DNA of 49,892 nt from Streptomyces sp. H27-C3 (GTDB lineage Bacteria > Actinomycetota > Actinomycetes > Streptomycetales > Streptomycetaceae): positions 131,534-181,425 of the forward strand of contig NZ_JASITA010000015.1 in the NCBI RefSeq assembly GCF_030063415.1. The letters are read 5' to 3'. Both the position numbers and the translations under genes were made by a program. The first letter of the stretch is position 1. Each line of letters starts with the position of its first letter. The notes beneath the pieces were generated by a model. That model did no database searches and was not told where the DNA came from. It saw only the letters and a list, made by a program, of their open reading frames with translations. This document shows, one piece after another, positions 15,743 through 24,590 of the stretch.

Positions 15743-15950
15743 CAGTGCCGCGGCAGGTGACGTTTACCCGTCAAGGAGCGGCGTCCGGTGCGTGCTCTCG
15801 GCGCGCCGGCCGGAAGTCCTCGTACTGGACCGCACCTGGGCTTTCGGCCGGTGCGGCGAAGGGGGTCCCTCCCTGTTCGAGCGAAGCCGAGAACTCGGGA
15901 GCGCGTGCCGGGCGTCGCGACGGGCCAGATGTTGCCTGACGCGGCGCTAG
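15743..15950. repeat. MITE-like inverted repeat element
   Basis: The roughly 208-bp element has related ends: AGTGCCGCGGCAGGTGACGT on the left and, inverted on the right, CTAGCGCCGCGTCAGGCAAC. Further complementarity runs inward (GTCCGGTGCGTGCTCTCGG and relatives; GCCGGCCGGAAG with CACCGGCCGAAAG). A secondary insert near 15860-15897 (GGGGGTCCCTCCCTGTTCGA) belongs to another common streptomycete intergenic repeat. It has no coding capacity. Its terminal CTAG forms the TAG stop of the permease gene. A related 42-bp unit lies at 46366-46407. Confidence 0.65.
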
Positions 15951-17413
15951 AATCCCTCGCGATCCGCGGCCATCACCGCGACCCGCTTGCGGACCAGGAA
16001 CCAGCCGCCGACCAGCGCCGCCGCGATCAGCGGCAGACACATCACGGTCGTGCGGCCGACGCCGCCGCCCCACCACATCAGGACCACGACGGTGGCGAGG
16101 AAGGCCAGCGTGACGAGCTGGGTGTACGGGGCCCAGGGCAGCCGGTAGGAGGGGCGGGTGACCTTGCCCTCCTTGGCCCGGTGCCAGAACAGCAGCGAGC
16201 AGAGCATGATCATGCCCCAGGTGCCGAGGATGCCGATCGAGGCGAAGTTCAGGACGATCTCGAAGGCCTCGCCGGGCATCACGAAGTTCAGCGCGACGCC
16301 GAGGACACCGAAGCCGGCGGTCAGCAGGATGCCGCCGTAGGGCACCTGGCCCTTGTTCATGCGGCCGGTGAACCTGGGCGCGGATCCCGCCAGTGCCATC
16401 GAGCGCAGAATCCGGCCGGTCGAGTACAGGCCCGAGTTGAGGCTGGAGAGCGCCGCTGTCAGGACGACGAGGTTCATCACGTCCGCGGCGCCGGCGACGC
16501 CGAGCTTGTTCATCACGGTGACGAAGGGGCTCTCGCCGTCGGAGTACGAGGTGTACGGGAGCAGCAGCGCGAGCAGGACGACCGAGCCGACGTAGAAGAT
16601 GCCGACGCGCCACATGATCGAGTTAATCGCCTTCGGCATGATCTTCTCGGGGTTCTCCGTCTCACCGGCGGCGACGCCGCACAGCTCGACCGAGGCGTAC
16701 GCGAAGACGACGCCCTGGATCACCAGGAGCATCGGCAGCATGCCGACGGGGAAGAAGCCGCCGCTGTCGCTGATGGTGGAGAAGCCGGGGGTGTGGCCGT
16801 CGATCTGGTGCTGGGTGACCACCAGGTAGATGCCGACGAGCATGAAGGCGACCAGCGCCGCGACCTTGATGATCGCGAACCAGAACTCCATCTCGCCGAA
16901 GTACTTCACCGAGATCAGGTTCGCGGTGAGGACGACGGCGAGGGCGATGAGGGCGAGCACCCACTGGGGTACGTCGCTGAACATGGCCCAGAAGTGGGCG
17001 TAGGTGGCGGCCGCCGTGATGTCGGCCACGGCCGTGGTGGACCAGTTGAGGAAGTACAGCCAGCCGGCCGCGAAGGCGCCCTTCTCGCCCATGAACTCAC
17101 GGGCGTACGAGACGAAGGCGCCCGAGGAGGGGCGGTAGAGGACCAGCTCGCCCAGCGCGCGGACGACGAAGAAGGCGAAGACTCCGCAGACGGCGTACGC
17201 GACGGCGAGCGAGGGGCCCGCGCCGGCCATCCGGCCACCGGCGCCGAGGAAGAGGCCGGTGCCTATCGCGCCGCCGATCGCGATCATGCTGATGTGACGG
17301 GGCTTGAGATCCTTGCTGTAACCCTCGTCACCCGCGTCGACATGCGGTGATGTCTGCATGTGGGGGTCGATGCCGGTGCCGGGGTCGGCCGCAGACAGGG
17401 TGCGGTCACTCAT
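15947..17413 (-). CDS. Amino acid permease (APC superfamily)
   Basis: A 488-residue, 12-helix amino acid:proton symporter of the AAT group (AnsP/ProY-like). Characteristic N-terminal helix: HISMIAIGGAIGTGLFLGAG (residues about 43-62), then GELVLYRPSSGAFVSYA and ASVELCGVAAGETENPEK, the conserved family loop. The ATG at 17413 (MSDRTLSAADPG) is used because it overlaps the end of the GntR gene by 8 nt, typical for coupled genes; the upstream in-frame extension lies inside GntR. The stop TAG is contributed by the end of the adjacent repeat element. Substrate (asparagine, proline or other) cannot be fixed from sequence; local control by the GntR protein is likely. Confidence 0.88.
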   Translation of the reverse strand: MSDRTLSAADPGTGIDPHMQTSPHVDAGDEGYSKDLKPRHISMIAIGGAIGTGLFLGAGGRMAGAGPSLAVAYAVCGVFAFFVVRALGELVLYRPSSGAFVSYAREFMGEKGAFAAGWLYFLNWSTTAVADITAAATYAHFWAMFSDVPQWVLALIALAVVLTANLISVKYFGEMEFWFAIIKVAALVAFMLVGIYLVVTQHQIDGHTPGFSTISDSGGFFPVGMLPMLLVIQGVVFAYASVELCGVAAGETENPEKIMPKAINSIMWRVGIFYVGSVVLLALLLPYTSYSDGESPFVTVMNKLGVAGAADVMNLVVLTAALSSLNSGLYSTGRILRSMALAGSAPRFTGRMNKGQVPYGGILLTAGFGVLGVALNFVMPGEAFEIVLNFASIGILGTWGMIMLCSLLFWHRAKEGKVTRPSYRLPWAPYTQLVTLAFLATVVVLMWWGGGVGRTTVMCLPLIAAALVGGWFLVRKRVAVMAADREGF

Positions 17414-18143
17414 GTATTTCTTCGCCTTCATTTGGGGGGTGTGCGGTGCCGGGCCGCACGATCGCGTTGAGAGTGATCTCGACGTGTTCGAGGTGGGCGG
17501 CCATGGCCTGCACGGCCGCCCCCTCGGAGCCGTCGAGAATTGCCTCGACGAGGGCCCGGTGCTCAAGGTCCGACTGGCGTCGCCGGTCCCCGAGTTGGTT
17601 CAGGAAGGTGGACTGCCGGGCGAGGGCGTCCCTGATCTCTTCGATGATCTTGCGGAAGACAGGGTTGCCCGACGCCTGGGCGACTGAGATGTGGAAGAGC
17701 GTGTCCAGCGCCACCCACGCGGTGGGGTCGGGCTCCTGCTCCATCTTCCCGATCAGGTGCGTCAGCAGGTGGATGTCGTCCTGCGTACGGCGGGAAGCAG
17801 CGTAACCCGCGACGGGGATCTCGACGTGCCGCCGCACTTCCAGCAGGTCACGGGCGGAGTACGAGCCGAAGATCGGGTTCTGGTCGGGCCCGCTGGCCGC
17901 GACATAGGTCCCCTTGCCGGCCCGCGACACCGTGAGGCCGAGCGCCTGGAGGGTGCGCAGCGCCTCGCGCACGACGGAGCGGCTCACCTCGAAGTGCTTG
18001 CCGAGCTCGGCCTCCGTGGGGAGCTTCTCCCCCACGGTGAGCTCGCCGCGCTCTATCGCGTCCCTGAGGTGCGCGAGGACGGCGTCCGTGGCGCTGATAC
18101 GCCGGGGAACGCCGCCACTTGTCCGGCTGTCTGACAAGGTCAT
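17406..18143 (-). CDS. GntR/FadR-subfamily transcriptional regulator
   Basis: A 245-residue repressor. The winged helix is at about residues 18-88 (ATDAVLAHLRDAIERGEL, LPTEAELGKHFEVSRSVVRE, LRTLQALGLTVSRAGKGT), and the all-helical FadR/FCD ligand domain at about 105-235, with metal-site type residues (DTLFHISVAQASGN, DLEHRALVEAI). It is divergent from gluconokinase and overlaps the permease gene. In S. coelicolor a FadR-type GntR beside gntK represses the gluconate genes; that role is likely here. The coupled permease suggests it may also answer to an amino or sugar acid. Confidence 0.88.
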   Translation of the reverse strand: MTLSDSRTSGGVPRRISATDAVLAHLRDAIERGELTVGEKLPTEAELGKHFEVSRSVVREALRTLQALGLTVSRAGKGTYVAASGPDQNPIFGSYSARDLLEVRRHVEIPVAGYAASRRTQDDIHLLTHLIGKMEQEPDPTAWVALDTLFHISVAQASGNPVFRKIIEEIRDALARQSTFLNQLGDRRRQSDLEHRALVEAILDGSEGAAVQAMAAHLEHVEITLNAIVRPGTAHPPNEGEEIHE

Positions 18144-18357
18144 GCGGTGAATGCTCGGAGGTGAAGCACGTAAGCGTCAAGAGTGAACGGAGAATTGATT
18201 TAAAAAGAAGAAAAGGATAAAGGACCGGACATAATCGGTCACGCCAGGGCCTCACGAGGGGGTCGGTCAGGGAGCGAGGACGTCGAGCTCCTGGAGAGCC
18301 CCGACAGCGATTTCGCGTGACGGACCGATGTCGATGAAGACAGCGAGGCATCCATTC
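18144..18357. promoter_or_regulatory. Divergent promoter region gntR / gntK
   Basis: This 214-bp region includes a strikingly AT-rich tract (about 18190-18235) for this genome. On the minus strand TTGACG (18174-18179) stands 17 nt from CGAGCAT, close enough to the GntR start to suggest a leaderless or short-leader transcript. I see no clean palindrome that I can name as the operator. Confidence 0.4.
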
Positions 18358-18867
18358 ATGAACAGCCCCCACGTCGTCGTGATGATGGGCGTGGCAGGGA
18401 CCGGTAAGACCACCATCGGTCCCCTGCTCGCCGAACGGCTCGGCGTTCCGTACGCCGAGGGCGACGACTTCCACCCGCCGGCGAACATCGCGAAGATGTC
18501 GGCCGGCACACCGCTGGACGACGAGGACCGGTGGCCCTGGCTCGACGCGATCGGGCAGTGGGCGCACGGCAGGGCAGCGCTCGGCGGGGTGGTGAGCAGC
18601 TCCGCGCTCAAGCGTTCCTACCGCGACCGGCTGCGCGCCGCCGCCCCCGACGCCGTATTCCTGCACCTCACCGGCGACCGCGAGCTGATCGAGAAGCGGA
18701 TGCGCGAGCGCAAGGGGCACTTCATGCCCACCGCCCTGCTCGATTCGCAATACGCCACCCTCCAGCCGCTCCAGGACGACGAGGCGGGCGTGGACGTCGA
18801 CGTCTCGGGCACCCCCGAAGTCATCACCGAGCGAGCCGTCGCGACCCTGCGCCGACTCGACGGCTAA
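18358..18867 (+). CDS. gntK: Gluconokinase
   Basis: A 169-residue thermoresistant-type gluconokinase that phosphorylates D-gluconate to 6-phosphogluconate for the pentose phosphate pathway. P-loop GVAGTGKT (residues about 10-17), then EGDDFHPPANIAKMSAGTPL (the family signature), VSSSALKRSYRDRLR and the KGHFMP lid. The start at 18358 (MNSPHVVV) has GAGG 9 nt upstream; an in-frame ATG 10 codons earlier has only a weak GGA. All motifs are intact, although the permease gene that follows is broken. Confidence 0.93.
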   Translation: MNSPHVVVMMGVAGTGKTTIGPLLAERLGVPYAEGDDFHPPANIAKMSAGTPLDDEDRWPWLDAIGQWAHGRAALGGVVSSSALKRSYRDRLRAAAPDAVFLHLTGDRELIEKRMRERKGHFMPTALLDSQYATLQPLQDDEAGVDVDVSGTPEVITERAVATLRRLDG

Positions 18868-18927
18868 AAGCGCGGCTCCCCCCAGCCGCAGCTCAGCCCG
18901 GCCCAGCCTGCGGAAAGAAGAAAGACC

Positions 18928-19742
18928 GTGACCAGTCTCAGCGTCGAGACGCTGGCAGCGGACGCCGTCGAGCCGATCACCTCGGCCGGCAACGCCCAGC
19001 TGGGGATCGCAGTGCTCGCGGGCATTGCCGTCATCGTCCTGCTCATCACGCAGTTCAAGCTCCACGCCTTCCCCGTGCCCGAGTGGCCGGCGACCGCGGA
19101 ACCGTGCTGCTGCCTGTCGTGCTGATGCTGGCCAAGGCCCTGGTGGACATCGTCGTCGACGCTCCGGAGCACCCCGTCCAGCGGGTCACGGACGTCATCG
19201 GCTCGCCGCTGATCGCCCTGCTCGCCGCCGTGCTCGTAGGCATGTTCACGCTGGGCCGCGCTGCGGGCTTCACCAAGGACCGCCTCGCTTCGACCGTCGA
19301 GAAGTCGCTCGCCCCGATCGCGGGTGTGCTGATGATCGTCGGCGCGGGAGGCGGCTTCAAGCAGACGCTCATCGATGTGGGCGTGGGCGAGATGATCCTG
19401 GACTTCTCCAAGAGCTGGGCGATCCCCACTCTGTTGCTCGCCTGGCTGATCGCCGTCGCGATCCGGCTCGCGACGGGCTCGGCGACCGTGGCGACGATCT
19501 CCGCGACCGGTCTGGTGGCGCCACTCGCCGCCGACATGTCGACGTCGCACGCGGCGCTTCTGGTGCTGGCGGTCGGCGCGGGCTCGCTCTTCTTCAGCCA
19601 TGTCAACGACGCCGGATTCTGGCTGGTCAAGGAGTACTTCGGGATGAGCGTCGGTCAGACGATCAAGACCTGGTCGGCGATGGAGACGATCATCTCGGTG
19701 GTCTCACTGATCTTCATCCTGCTGCTCTCGCTCGTTCTCTAG
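18928..19742 (+). pseudogene. gntP: Gluconate permease with internal deletion
   Basis: The start (MTSLSVETLAADAVEPIT, first helix LGIAVLAGIAVIVLLIT) is that of a GntP-family gluconate:proton symporter, up to FKLHAF (about nt 19065). The frame then runs into a TGA at 19125. From about 19095 the other frame carries the C-terminal half: VLLPVVLMLAKALVDIV, SPLIALLAAVLVGMF, ATGSATVATISATGLV, FFSHVNDAGFWLVKEY, ending ILLLSLVL. The family is about 450-470 residues long; roughly 200 central residues (about 600 bp) are missing and the join is out of frame. No transporter can be made, so gluconate uptake must rely on another system. Confidence 0.88.
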
Positions 19743-20417
19743 CTCCACCCCCTGCCCCATCTCTTTTTCCCACAACGGGTGTTCCGCCCGCGCCCATCGT
19801 CGGTCGACAGTCCCGGTGCGCATGCCGCGCCGGGACTCCGGCCGCATCAGGGCCATCCCGATGTGTCCGGCGACCACCAGGCCCATGGCCAGTGCCAGCC
19901 AGTCGTGCACGAAGGTCGCGCTGGTACGCCACAGCAGCGGCGCCAGATCGGTGAACCACATCAGCAGCCCGGTGCCGAGCATCACCAGCACCGCACCCGC
20001 GACCCAGCCCGCGTAGAGCTTCTGCCCCGCGTTGAACTTCCCCGCGGGGCGCGAAGCGTGGCGGTGGTCGCGGCGCAGCGCGGCCCGCAGCCAGCGCCGG
20101 TCGTGCGGGCCGAAGCGGTTGAGCCTGCGCAGGTCGGAGCGGAAGGGGCGGGAGACCAGGCCGAGCAGGAACGGGGCGGGGATCAGCAGCCCCGACCACT
20201 CGTGCACGGTGACCACCAGGTGCCTGCGGCCGACGAGTTCGGCGAGCGGGGGAACGTACAGAAATGCCGCTGTCGCGATGCACAGCAGGGTCAGGCCCGC
20301 GGTGGCGCGGTGCACCCAGCGCTCGGATCGGCTGAACCGGCGCAGCCTTACGGGGAGTTCAGACCGTAGGAGCATCGTCGCGTCCGTTCGACCGGCCGAC
20401 CCATGCGTCGATGTCAT
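19704..20417 (-). CDS. b-type cytochrome membrane subunit
   Basis: A 237-residue integral membrane protein with four main helices of the cytochrome b561/formate-dehydrogenase-gamma type. Candidate heme ligands, one His per helix: RWVHRATAG, TVHEWSGLL, TFVHDWLAL and VAGHIGMAL. It is encoded directly after, and overlapping by 59 nt, the molybdopterin enzyme, so it is the likely electron partner, analogous to MsrP-MsrQ. The start at 20417 is supported by GGGAGGAG 8 nt upstream. Its 3' end overlaps the end of the gntP pseudogene by 39 nt in convergent orientation. The acidic C-terminal tail (ENEREQQDEDQ) comes from this overlap and may be a late addition. Confidence 0.85.
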   Translation of the reverse strand: MTSTHGSAGRTDATMLLRSELPVRLRRFSRSERWVHRATAGLTLLCIATAAFLYVPPLAELVGRRHLVVTVHEWSGLLIPAPFLLGLVSRPFRSDLRRLNRFGPHDRRWLRAALRRDHRHASRPAGKFNAGQKLYAGWVAGAVLVMLGTGLLMWFTDLAPLLWRTSATFVHDWLALAMGLVVAGHIGMALMRPESRRGMRTGTVDRRWARAEHPLWEKEMGQGVELENEREQQDEDQ

Positions 20418-21084
20418 AGCCGAGCTCCTCCCAGTATCCGGGGCGCACCTCGTCGGTGACGGTGATACCGGAGAGCCATTTCGCCGATTTGTAGAAGTAC
20501 ATGGGCGCCACGTACAGGCGCACCGGGCCGCCGTGGGTGTGGCTGACCGGCTTGTCCTGCATGCGCAGAGCCACCAGCACGTCCTTGCGGCCGGCCTGCT
20601 GGAGCGTGAGGCTTTCGCTGTACGTGCCGTCGAAGCAGGTAAAGCGGATCGCCCTGCCCTCGGGGCGCACCCCGGCGGCGGCCAGCAGCCGCGACAGTTG
20701 TACGCCCTCGAAGGGGGTGTCGGGGACCCGCCAGCCGGTCACGCACTGGACGTCGCGGACGATCCGCGTCTGCTCCATCGCGCGCAGGTCGTCGAGGGTG
20801 TAGGTGGCAGGCCGTTCCACCAGTCCGTCGATCTTGAGCCGGTAGTTCTCCGGGCCCTTGCGGGGCACGGAGGTGGCCACTGAGTAGTAGCGGAAACCGC
20901 CGCCGTTGGGCAGGAGGCGGGTGAGGCCGGTGGGGTCCTTGTCAGCGGCCGAGCCGAGGAACGCTTCCAGACCGTTCTGGAGGTACGGCGCCGCTGCCAC
21001 ACCCGCGGCGCCGAGGCCGAGCATGCCGAGGACGACACGGCGGCCTACCGGCGCGCCCCCTTCGTCCGCTGGTTGATGAGTCAC
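20359..21084 (-). CDS. Sulfite-oxidase-fold molybdoenzyme (MsrP-like)
   Basis: A 241-residue oxidoreductase of the SUOX/MsrP (YedY) family that binds Mo-molybdopterin. Twin-arginine-like export signal GRRVVLGMLGLGAAGVAA (residues about 14-31). The molybdenum-ligand cysteine is C114 in RDVQCVTGW. Further family blocks: FTCFDGTYSESLT and VSHTHGGPVRL. GTG start at 21084. The enzyme should work outside the membrane, receiving or donating electrons through the b-type cytochrome encoded next. MsrP reduces oxidised methionine in secreted proteins; whether this one does so is inferred. Confidence 0.87.
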   Translation of the reverse strand: MTHQPADEGGAPVGRRVVLGMLGLGAAGVAAAPYLQNGLEAFLGSAADKDPTGLTRLLPNGGGFRYYSVATSVPRKGPENYRLKIDGLVERPATYTLDDLRAMEQTRIVRDVQCVTGWRVPDTPFEGVQLSRLLAAAGVRPEGRAIRFTCFDGTYSESLTLQQAGRKDVLVALRMQDKPVSHTHGGPVRLYVAPMYFYKSAKWLSGITVTDEVRPGYWEELGYDIDAWVGRSNGRDDAPTV

Positions 21085-21189
21085 AAGACGATTCGAGCAC
21101 CCGCGGCCGCCGATGGCCAGCGACCGCGGGTGCTCGTCAGACTTCCGTCATACCTGGGCGGACTCGCGTCGCACCCGGGCGGAGTCGCT

Positions 21190-22770
21190 TCAGACCCGGG
21201 TCCGCTCGGACTCGGCGGCCTTCTCCAGCTGGAAGGCCTCGTTGCCCAGGCCGATGCGGGCATGCACCTCGGGCTTCGCGGAGCGCAGGATCGCGCCGTA
21301 CAGCAGGCCGATGACGGCGGCGGCGCCGATGATGGCCGGCAGGATCCAGCTCAGGGCGGAGCCGGGTCCTGCGCCCACGAGTACGTCGAAGTCCTTGACG
21401 GTATAGAAGGCGATCGCCAGGAGGGCCAGCCCGGAGAGGCCGGAGGCCACCAGCCGGCCGGCCTGCGCGCGGCCGGCGCCGCGCCGTACGAAGAAGGCGA
21501 TGACGGCCAGCGATGCGGTGGCCATCAGCAGGATGACGCCGAGGGCGCCGACATTGCCCATCCAGGTGAACAGGTGCAGCACCGGCGCCGTCGGGTCGCC
21601 GGCCGGATTGTCGTCGGTGAACGCGAAGGCCAGGACGACGGCCACGGAGACCGCGGACTGGAGCAGCGAGCCGCCCGCGGGGGCGCCGCTCGCCTTGTTC
21701 GTACGGCCGAAGGCGACGGGCAGCAGACCTTCGCGGCCCATCGCGAAGGCGTACCGCGCGACGACATTGTGGAAGCTGAGCAGCGCCGCGAACATGCCCG
21801 TGACGAACAGGATGTGCAGGACGTCGGTGAAGGTCGAGCCGAGCCGGCTCTCGGTGAGGCCGAAGAGCAGTCCTGGCCCCTGCTCCCCCGCCACCTTGAC
21901 GATCTCGCCTGGGCCCACGGCGACGCTGAGCGCCCAGGCGCTGAACGCGAGGAAGAGCGCGGCGTAGCCGACGGCGAGGAACATCACGCGACGGACGACG
22001 ATCTGCGGGCGGCTGGTCTCCTCGGCGTACACCGGGGCCTGCTCGAAGCCGACGAAGGCGGCGATGCAGAAGCAGAGCGCGGTGCCCAGGCCGGCGCCGG
22101 TGAGGGTGTCGGGGTTGAACGCCTGGAGGGACAGGCCCTCCTGGCCGGGCTCCGCTATCGCCGCCACGTCGAAGATCACGACCAGCGCGCACTCGACGAC
22201 GAGCAGCACGCCCAGCACCTTGGCGTTGAGGTCGATCTTGAGCCAGCCGAGCGCGCCGACCAGCGCCACGGAGACCAGCGCCGGTATCCACCAGGCGACG
22301 GTGACGTCGAAGTAGGTGGCGAGGATCCCGGACACCTCGAAGCCGAGGATGCCGTAGATGCCGACCTGCATGGCGCTGTACGCGACGAGGGCGACCACCG
22401 AGGCACCGGCACCCGCGGTCGGACCGAGGCCGCGGGCTATGTACGCGTAGAAGGCCCCGGCGTTGTGGACGTGCCGGCTCATCTCCGCGTATCCGACGCT
22501 GAACAGCATCAGGACCACACCGAGGATGACGAAGAGCAGCGGCTGGCCGACGATGCCCATCACGCCGTATGTAGTAGGCATGACACCTGCGACGACCATC
22601 AGAGGGGCGCTGGCCGCCAGGACGGACAGCAGCAGCCCGGTGGTGCCCAGACGGCCGGCGCGCAGCGCCCGTTCCTGCCCCTTGTACGTAGGGATCTCAG
22701 CGGCCCTGCCGCTGGCCGTGCTCTCGCTGCGCGCACCGGTCTCGCTCGTGCTCGATCTGCCCGTCGACAT
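21190..22770 (-). CDS. APC family amino acid/polyamine permease
   Basis: A 526-residue, 12-helix permease of the APC superfamily. The N-terminal 45 residues are polar; the first helix has the unwound signature (LLLSVLAASAPLMVVAG). Later come VEEKxR-like charged loops, FVGFEQAPVYAEETSRP (the conserved cytoplasmic loop of the family), and a long C-terminal tail. The ATG at 22770 is preferred since the reading frame upstream runs antisense-like through the next gene. It lies 23 nt downstream of the hypothetical gene at 22794 and is probably co-transcribed with it. Substrate unknown. Confidence 0.87.
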   Translation of the reverse strand: MSTGRSSTSETGARSESTASGRAAEIPTYKGQERALRAGRLGTTGLLLSVLAASAPLMVVAGVMPTTYGVMGIVGQPLLFVILGVVLMLFSVGYAEMSRHVHNAGAFYAYIARGLGPTAGAGASVVALVAYSAMQVGIYGILGFEVSGILATYFDVTVAWWIPALVSVALVGALGWLKIDLNAKVLGVLLVVECALVVIFDVAAIAEPGQEGLSLQAFNPDTLTGAGLGTALCFCIAAFVGFEQAPVYAEETSRPQIVVRRVMFLAVGYAALFLAFSAWALSVAVGPGEIVKVAGEQGPGLLFGLTESRLGSTFTDVLHILFVTGMFAALLSFHNVVARYAFAMGREGLLPVAFGRTNKASGAPAGGSLLQSAVSVAVVLAFAFTDDNPAGDPTAPVLHLFTWMGNVGALGVILLMATASLAVIAFFVRRGAGRAQAGRLVASGLSGLALLAIAFYTVKDFDVLVGAGPGSALSWILPAIIGAAAVIGLLYGAILRSAKPEVHARIGLGNEAFQLEKAAESERTRV

Positions 22771-22793
22771 GGCGGGGTTGTCCCTTCGGTGAG

Positions 22794-23744
22794 TTACACG
22801 GAGCCGAACGCGGCACTGCGTGCGGCGACGAACGCCTGATGGGGGTCCCGGCCCGGATAGGACCAGGGGGCCGAGGTGAGATGCGATCCGATGCGGTCGA
22901 ACAGCGCCGCGGCCTCGGCGGACCTGCCCTCGCAGAACTTCGCGTGGGCCAGGAAGTTGAGGTCGACGCAGTGACGTGGGCGGCCCTCGTGCTCCCACTC
23001 CAACCACCAGTCGAAGGCCGCCTTCATCACCTGGCGGGCGCGCCGGTCCGTCCAGTGCCCGGAGGCGACAGGGTCCGGGGATTCGCGGCCCGCCGCGGCC
23101 AGGGCGCGGTAGCGCTCGGCGTGCGCGACCACCGGCAGCACGGCGAGCGGGGAGTCCGCGGGGGCCTGCTCGGCGGCCCAGGCCGCGAAGTCGTACACCT
23201 CGTGCAGCGGGTCGCGGCCGGTGTCCGGTCTGCGCTCGGCGAGGCGGGCGACCACCAGGTGGTGGGCGTGGTGGTGCTCGGGGTGGCGCAGCCGCACCTG
23301 GTCGAAGAGCTGGGTGACCTCCTCCTCCGTACCGAGGGAGCGGGCCAGCAGGAGCAGGCCGAGCCAGGGGGTCGGATCGGCGGGTGCCCGGGCGGCAGCG
23401 CGGCGGCAGGCTTCGCGGGCCCTGTCCGCGGACTTCTCGCCGCGGAGGGCCGCGAAGACATGGGCGCAGGCCAGGAGCGTCAGGGCGTCGGCGCTCTCCG
23501 GCTCGGCGAGCAGCCAGTCGTCGGCCCAGGCGGCCGATCCGGCGCCCTCGGCGAGGACGACAAGACGGTGGCCACGGCGGTCCCAGTCGTCGCCGGTCGC
23601 GGTGAGCAGGGAGCGGACGCGGGTCCAGCGGCCCTGGGCGAGCCGGCCTCGTACGTCGGCCAGTTCGGCGTCGTCGAGTGCGGGGTCGAAGAAATGGTCG
23701 GTCCGGCGGCGTGAGCGGCCGAGGGGCGGCGGAGGTGGGCTCAT
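22794..23744 (-). CDS. Helical-repeat hypothetical protein
   Basis: A 316-residue cytoplasmic protein rich in Ala, Arg, Trp and Leu. Its periodic helices resemble degenerate tetratricopeptide repeats (segments around ADALTLLACAHVFAALRG, PWLGLLLLARSLGTEEE, FLAHAKFCEGRSAEAAALF). I do not recognise a named family beyond this. The start at 23744 follows GGAGGA at 8-nt spacing; the GTG five codons earlier overlaps that RBS. The following permease gene is only 23 nt away. Function unknown; a role in protein interaction is inferred from the repeats. Confidence 0.7.
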   Translation of the reverse strand: MSPPPPPLGRSRRRTDHFFDPALDDAELADVRGRLAQGRWTRVRSLLTATGDDWDRRGHRLVVLAEGAGSAAWADDWLLAEPESADALTLLACAHVFAALRGEKSADRAREACRRAAARAPADPTPWLGLLLLARSLGTEEEVTQLFDQVRLRHPEHHHAHHLVVARLAERRPDTGRDPLHEVYDFAAWAAEQAPADSPLAVLPVVAHAERYRALAAAGRESPDPVASGHWTDRRARQVMKAAFDWWLEWEHEGRPRHCVDLNFLAHAKFCEGRSAEAAALFDRIGSHLTSAPWSYPGRDPHQAFVAARSAAFGSV

Positions 23745-23904
23745 CCGCGGGTCCTCCACACGCAGTGTGCGAGCGTTTGATCACGCACAGCAAACCGGTA
23801 GGGGCGGCTCCACGTCAAGGCTGATCGGTATCAACACGACCATCGATCGCTGTACTTGGCTCGCCGCTCAGGGGAACGGGGCGGCCTCCCTCTACTCTTG
23901 CGCC

Positions 23905-24345
23905 ATGTCTGACACCTCGGCGCTCCCCCTCTGCCTGTTCGCGTATCCCGGCCCGCTGCGCGATCGGTTGGTCGCGGCCACGCTGTCCGGCGAGAAGGTG
24001 TCGACGACCGGTCTGCTCGTCGAGTACGAGGTGGAGAAGGAGGAGTTGCCGCCGGTCGGCGAGCGCTCCGTGGTCGTCGACTCGGACGGGCGGCATGTCG
24101 CGGTGATCGAGCTGACCGAGGTACGGGTGCTCGCTCTGGGCGACGTGAACCTCCAGCACGCGCTGGACGAGGGCGAGGGCTACACGTCGGTCGCCGACTG
24201 GCGCGCGGGGCACGAGACGTTCTGGCACGGCGAGGAGACGCGGGAGGCGCTGGGCGATCCGGAGTTCGAGGTCGACGACTCGACGATGGTGGTCGCGGAG
24301 CGCTTCCGGGTCGTCGAGCGGCTGGACGGACCGGAAGCCGACTGA
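23905..24345 (+). CDS. ASCH domain protein
   Basis: A 146-residue protein of the ASCH/PUA-like fold. The middle has the typical basic-hydrophobic pattern (LSGEKVSTTGLLVEYE), a strand pair before VGERSVVVDSDGRHVAVIEL, the VRVLALGDV strand, and the DWRAGHETFW block that is common in ASCH proteins. ASCH domains bind RNA or nucleosides and some are amidohydrolases for modified nucleosides; which applies here is unknown. It is monocistronic and ends before a strong hairpin. Confidence 0.8.
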   Translation: MSDTSALPLCLFAYPGPLRDRLVAATLSGEKVSTTGLLVEYEVEKEELPPVGERSVVVDSDGRHVAVIELTEVRVLALGDVNLQHALDEGEGYTSVADWRAGHETFWHGEETREALGDPEFEVDDSTMVVAERFRVVERLDGPEAD

Positions 24346-24361
24346 GAGGTCCCCGCGTGGT

Positions 24362-24405
24362 GCGGCCCGGGGCGCGGAGTGTGGTGCGCCCGCGCCCCGG
24401 GCCGC
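24362..24405. terminator. GC-rich terminator hairpin
   Basis: A perfect 14-bp stem (24362-24375 with 24392-24405, GCGGCCCGGGGCGC arms) with a 16-nt loop lies between the ASCH gene and the convergent glycosidase remnant. Confidence 0.75.
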
Positions 24406-24408
24406 GGC

Positions 24409-24590
24409 TCAGGTGCCGTCGATGTGGCGGACGGCGAGGTCCGGGCTGAACTGCCCCGTCGGGCGTCGGGCGCGGTGCCGCACAGGCCGTCCGAGTTGCC
24501 CGGCGTCTTCACCCACAACAGCGTCTCGGCACCGCCGCCGACCTGCGCGTGCTGGAAGTGCTCATGCGAGGTAGGCCAGCCTTTCGCGTC
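24409..24590 (-). pseudogene. Glycoside hydrolase (GH6-like) C-terminal remnant
   Basis: The minus strand encodes HEHFQHAQVGGGAETLLWVK and then TPGNSDGLCGTAP; after a one-base shift near 24450 it continues GQFSPDLAVRHIDGT and stops at 24409. WVK(T/P)PGxSDG followed by a Cys and a short tail is the C-terminal signature I associate with GH6 cellulases. The rest of the gene is absent: the adjacent dehydrogenase gene ends inside the fragment (24562). A relic at a rearrangement junction. The family call rests on one motif. Confidence 0.45.

Noticed and set aside
14083..15774. Long 563-codon minus-strand frame over the amidohydrolase
   Set aside because: It is the shifted frame of the real gene: almost only Arg, Pro, Gly and Ala, without any family motif.
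21190..23793. A giant fused 867-residue permease
   Set aside because: The upstream 340 residues are an antisense-like Pro/Arg-rich reading of the helical-repeat gene; the permease starts at 22770 with normal composition.
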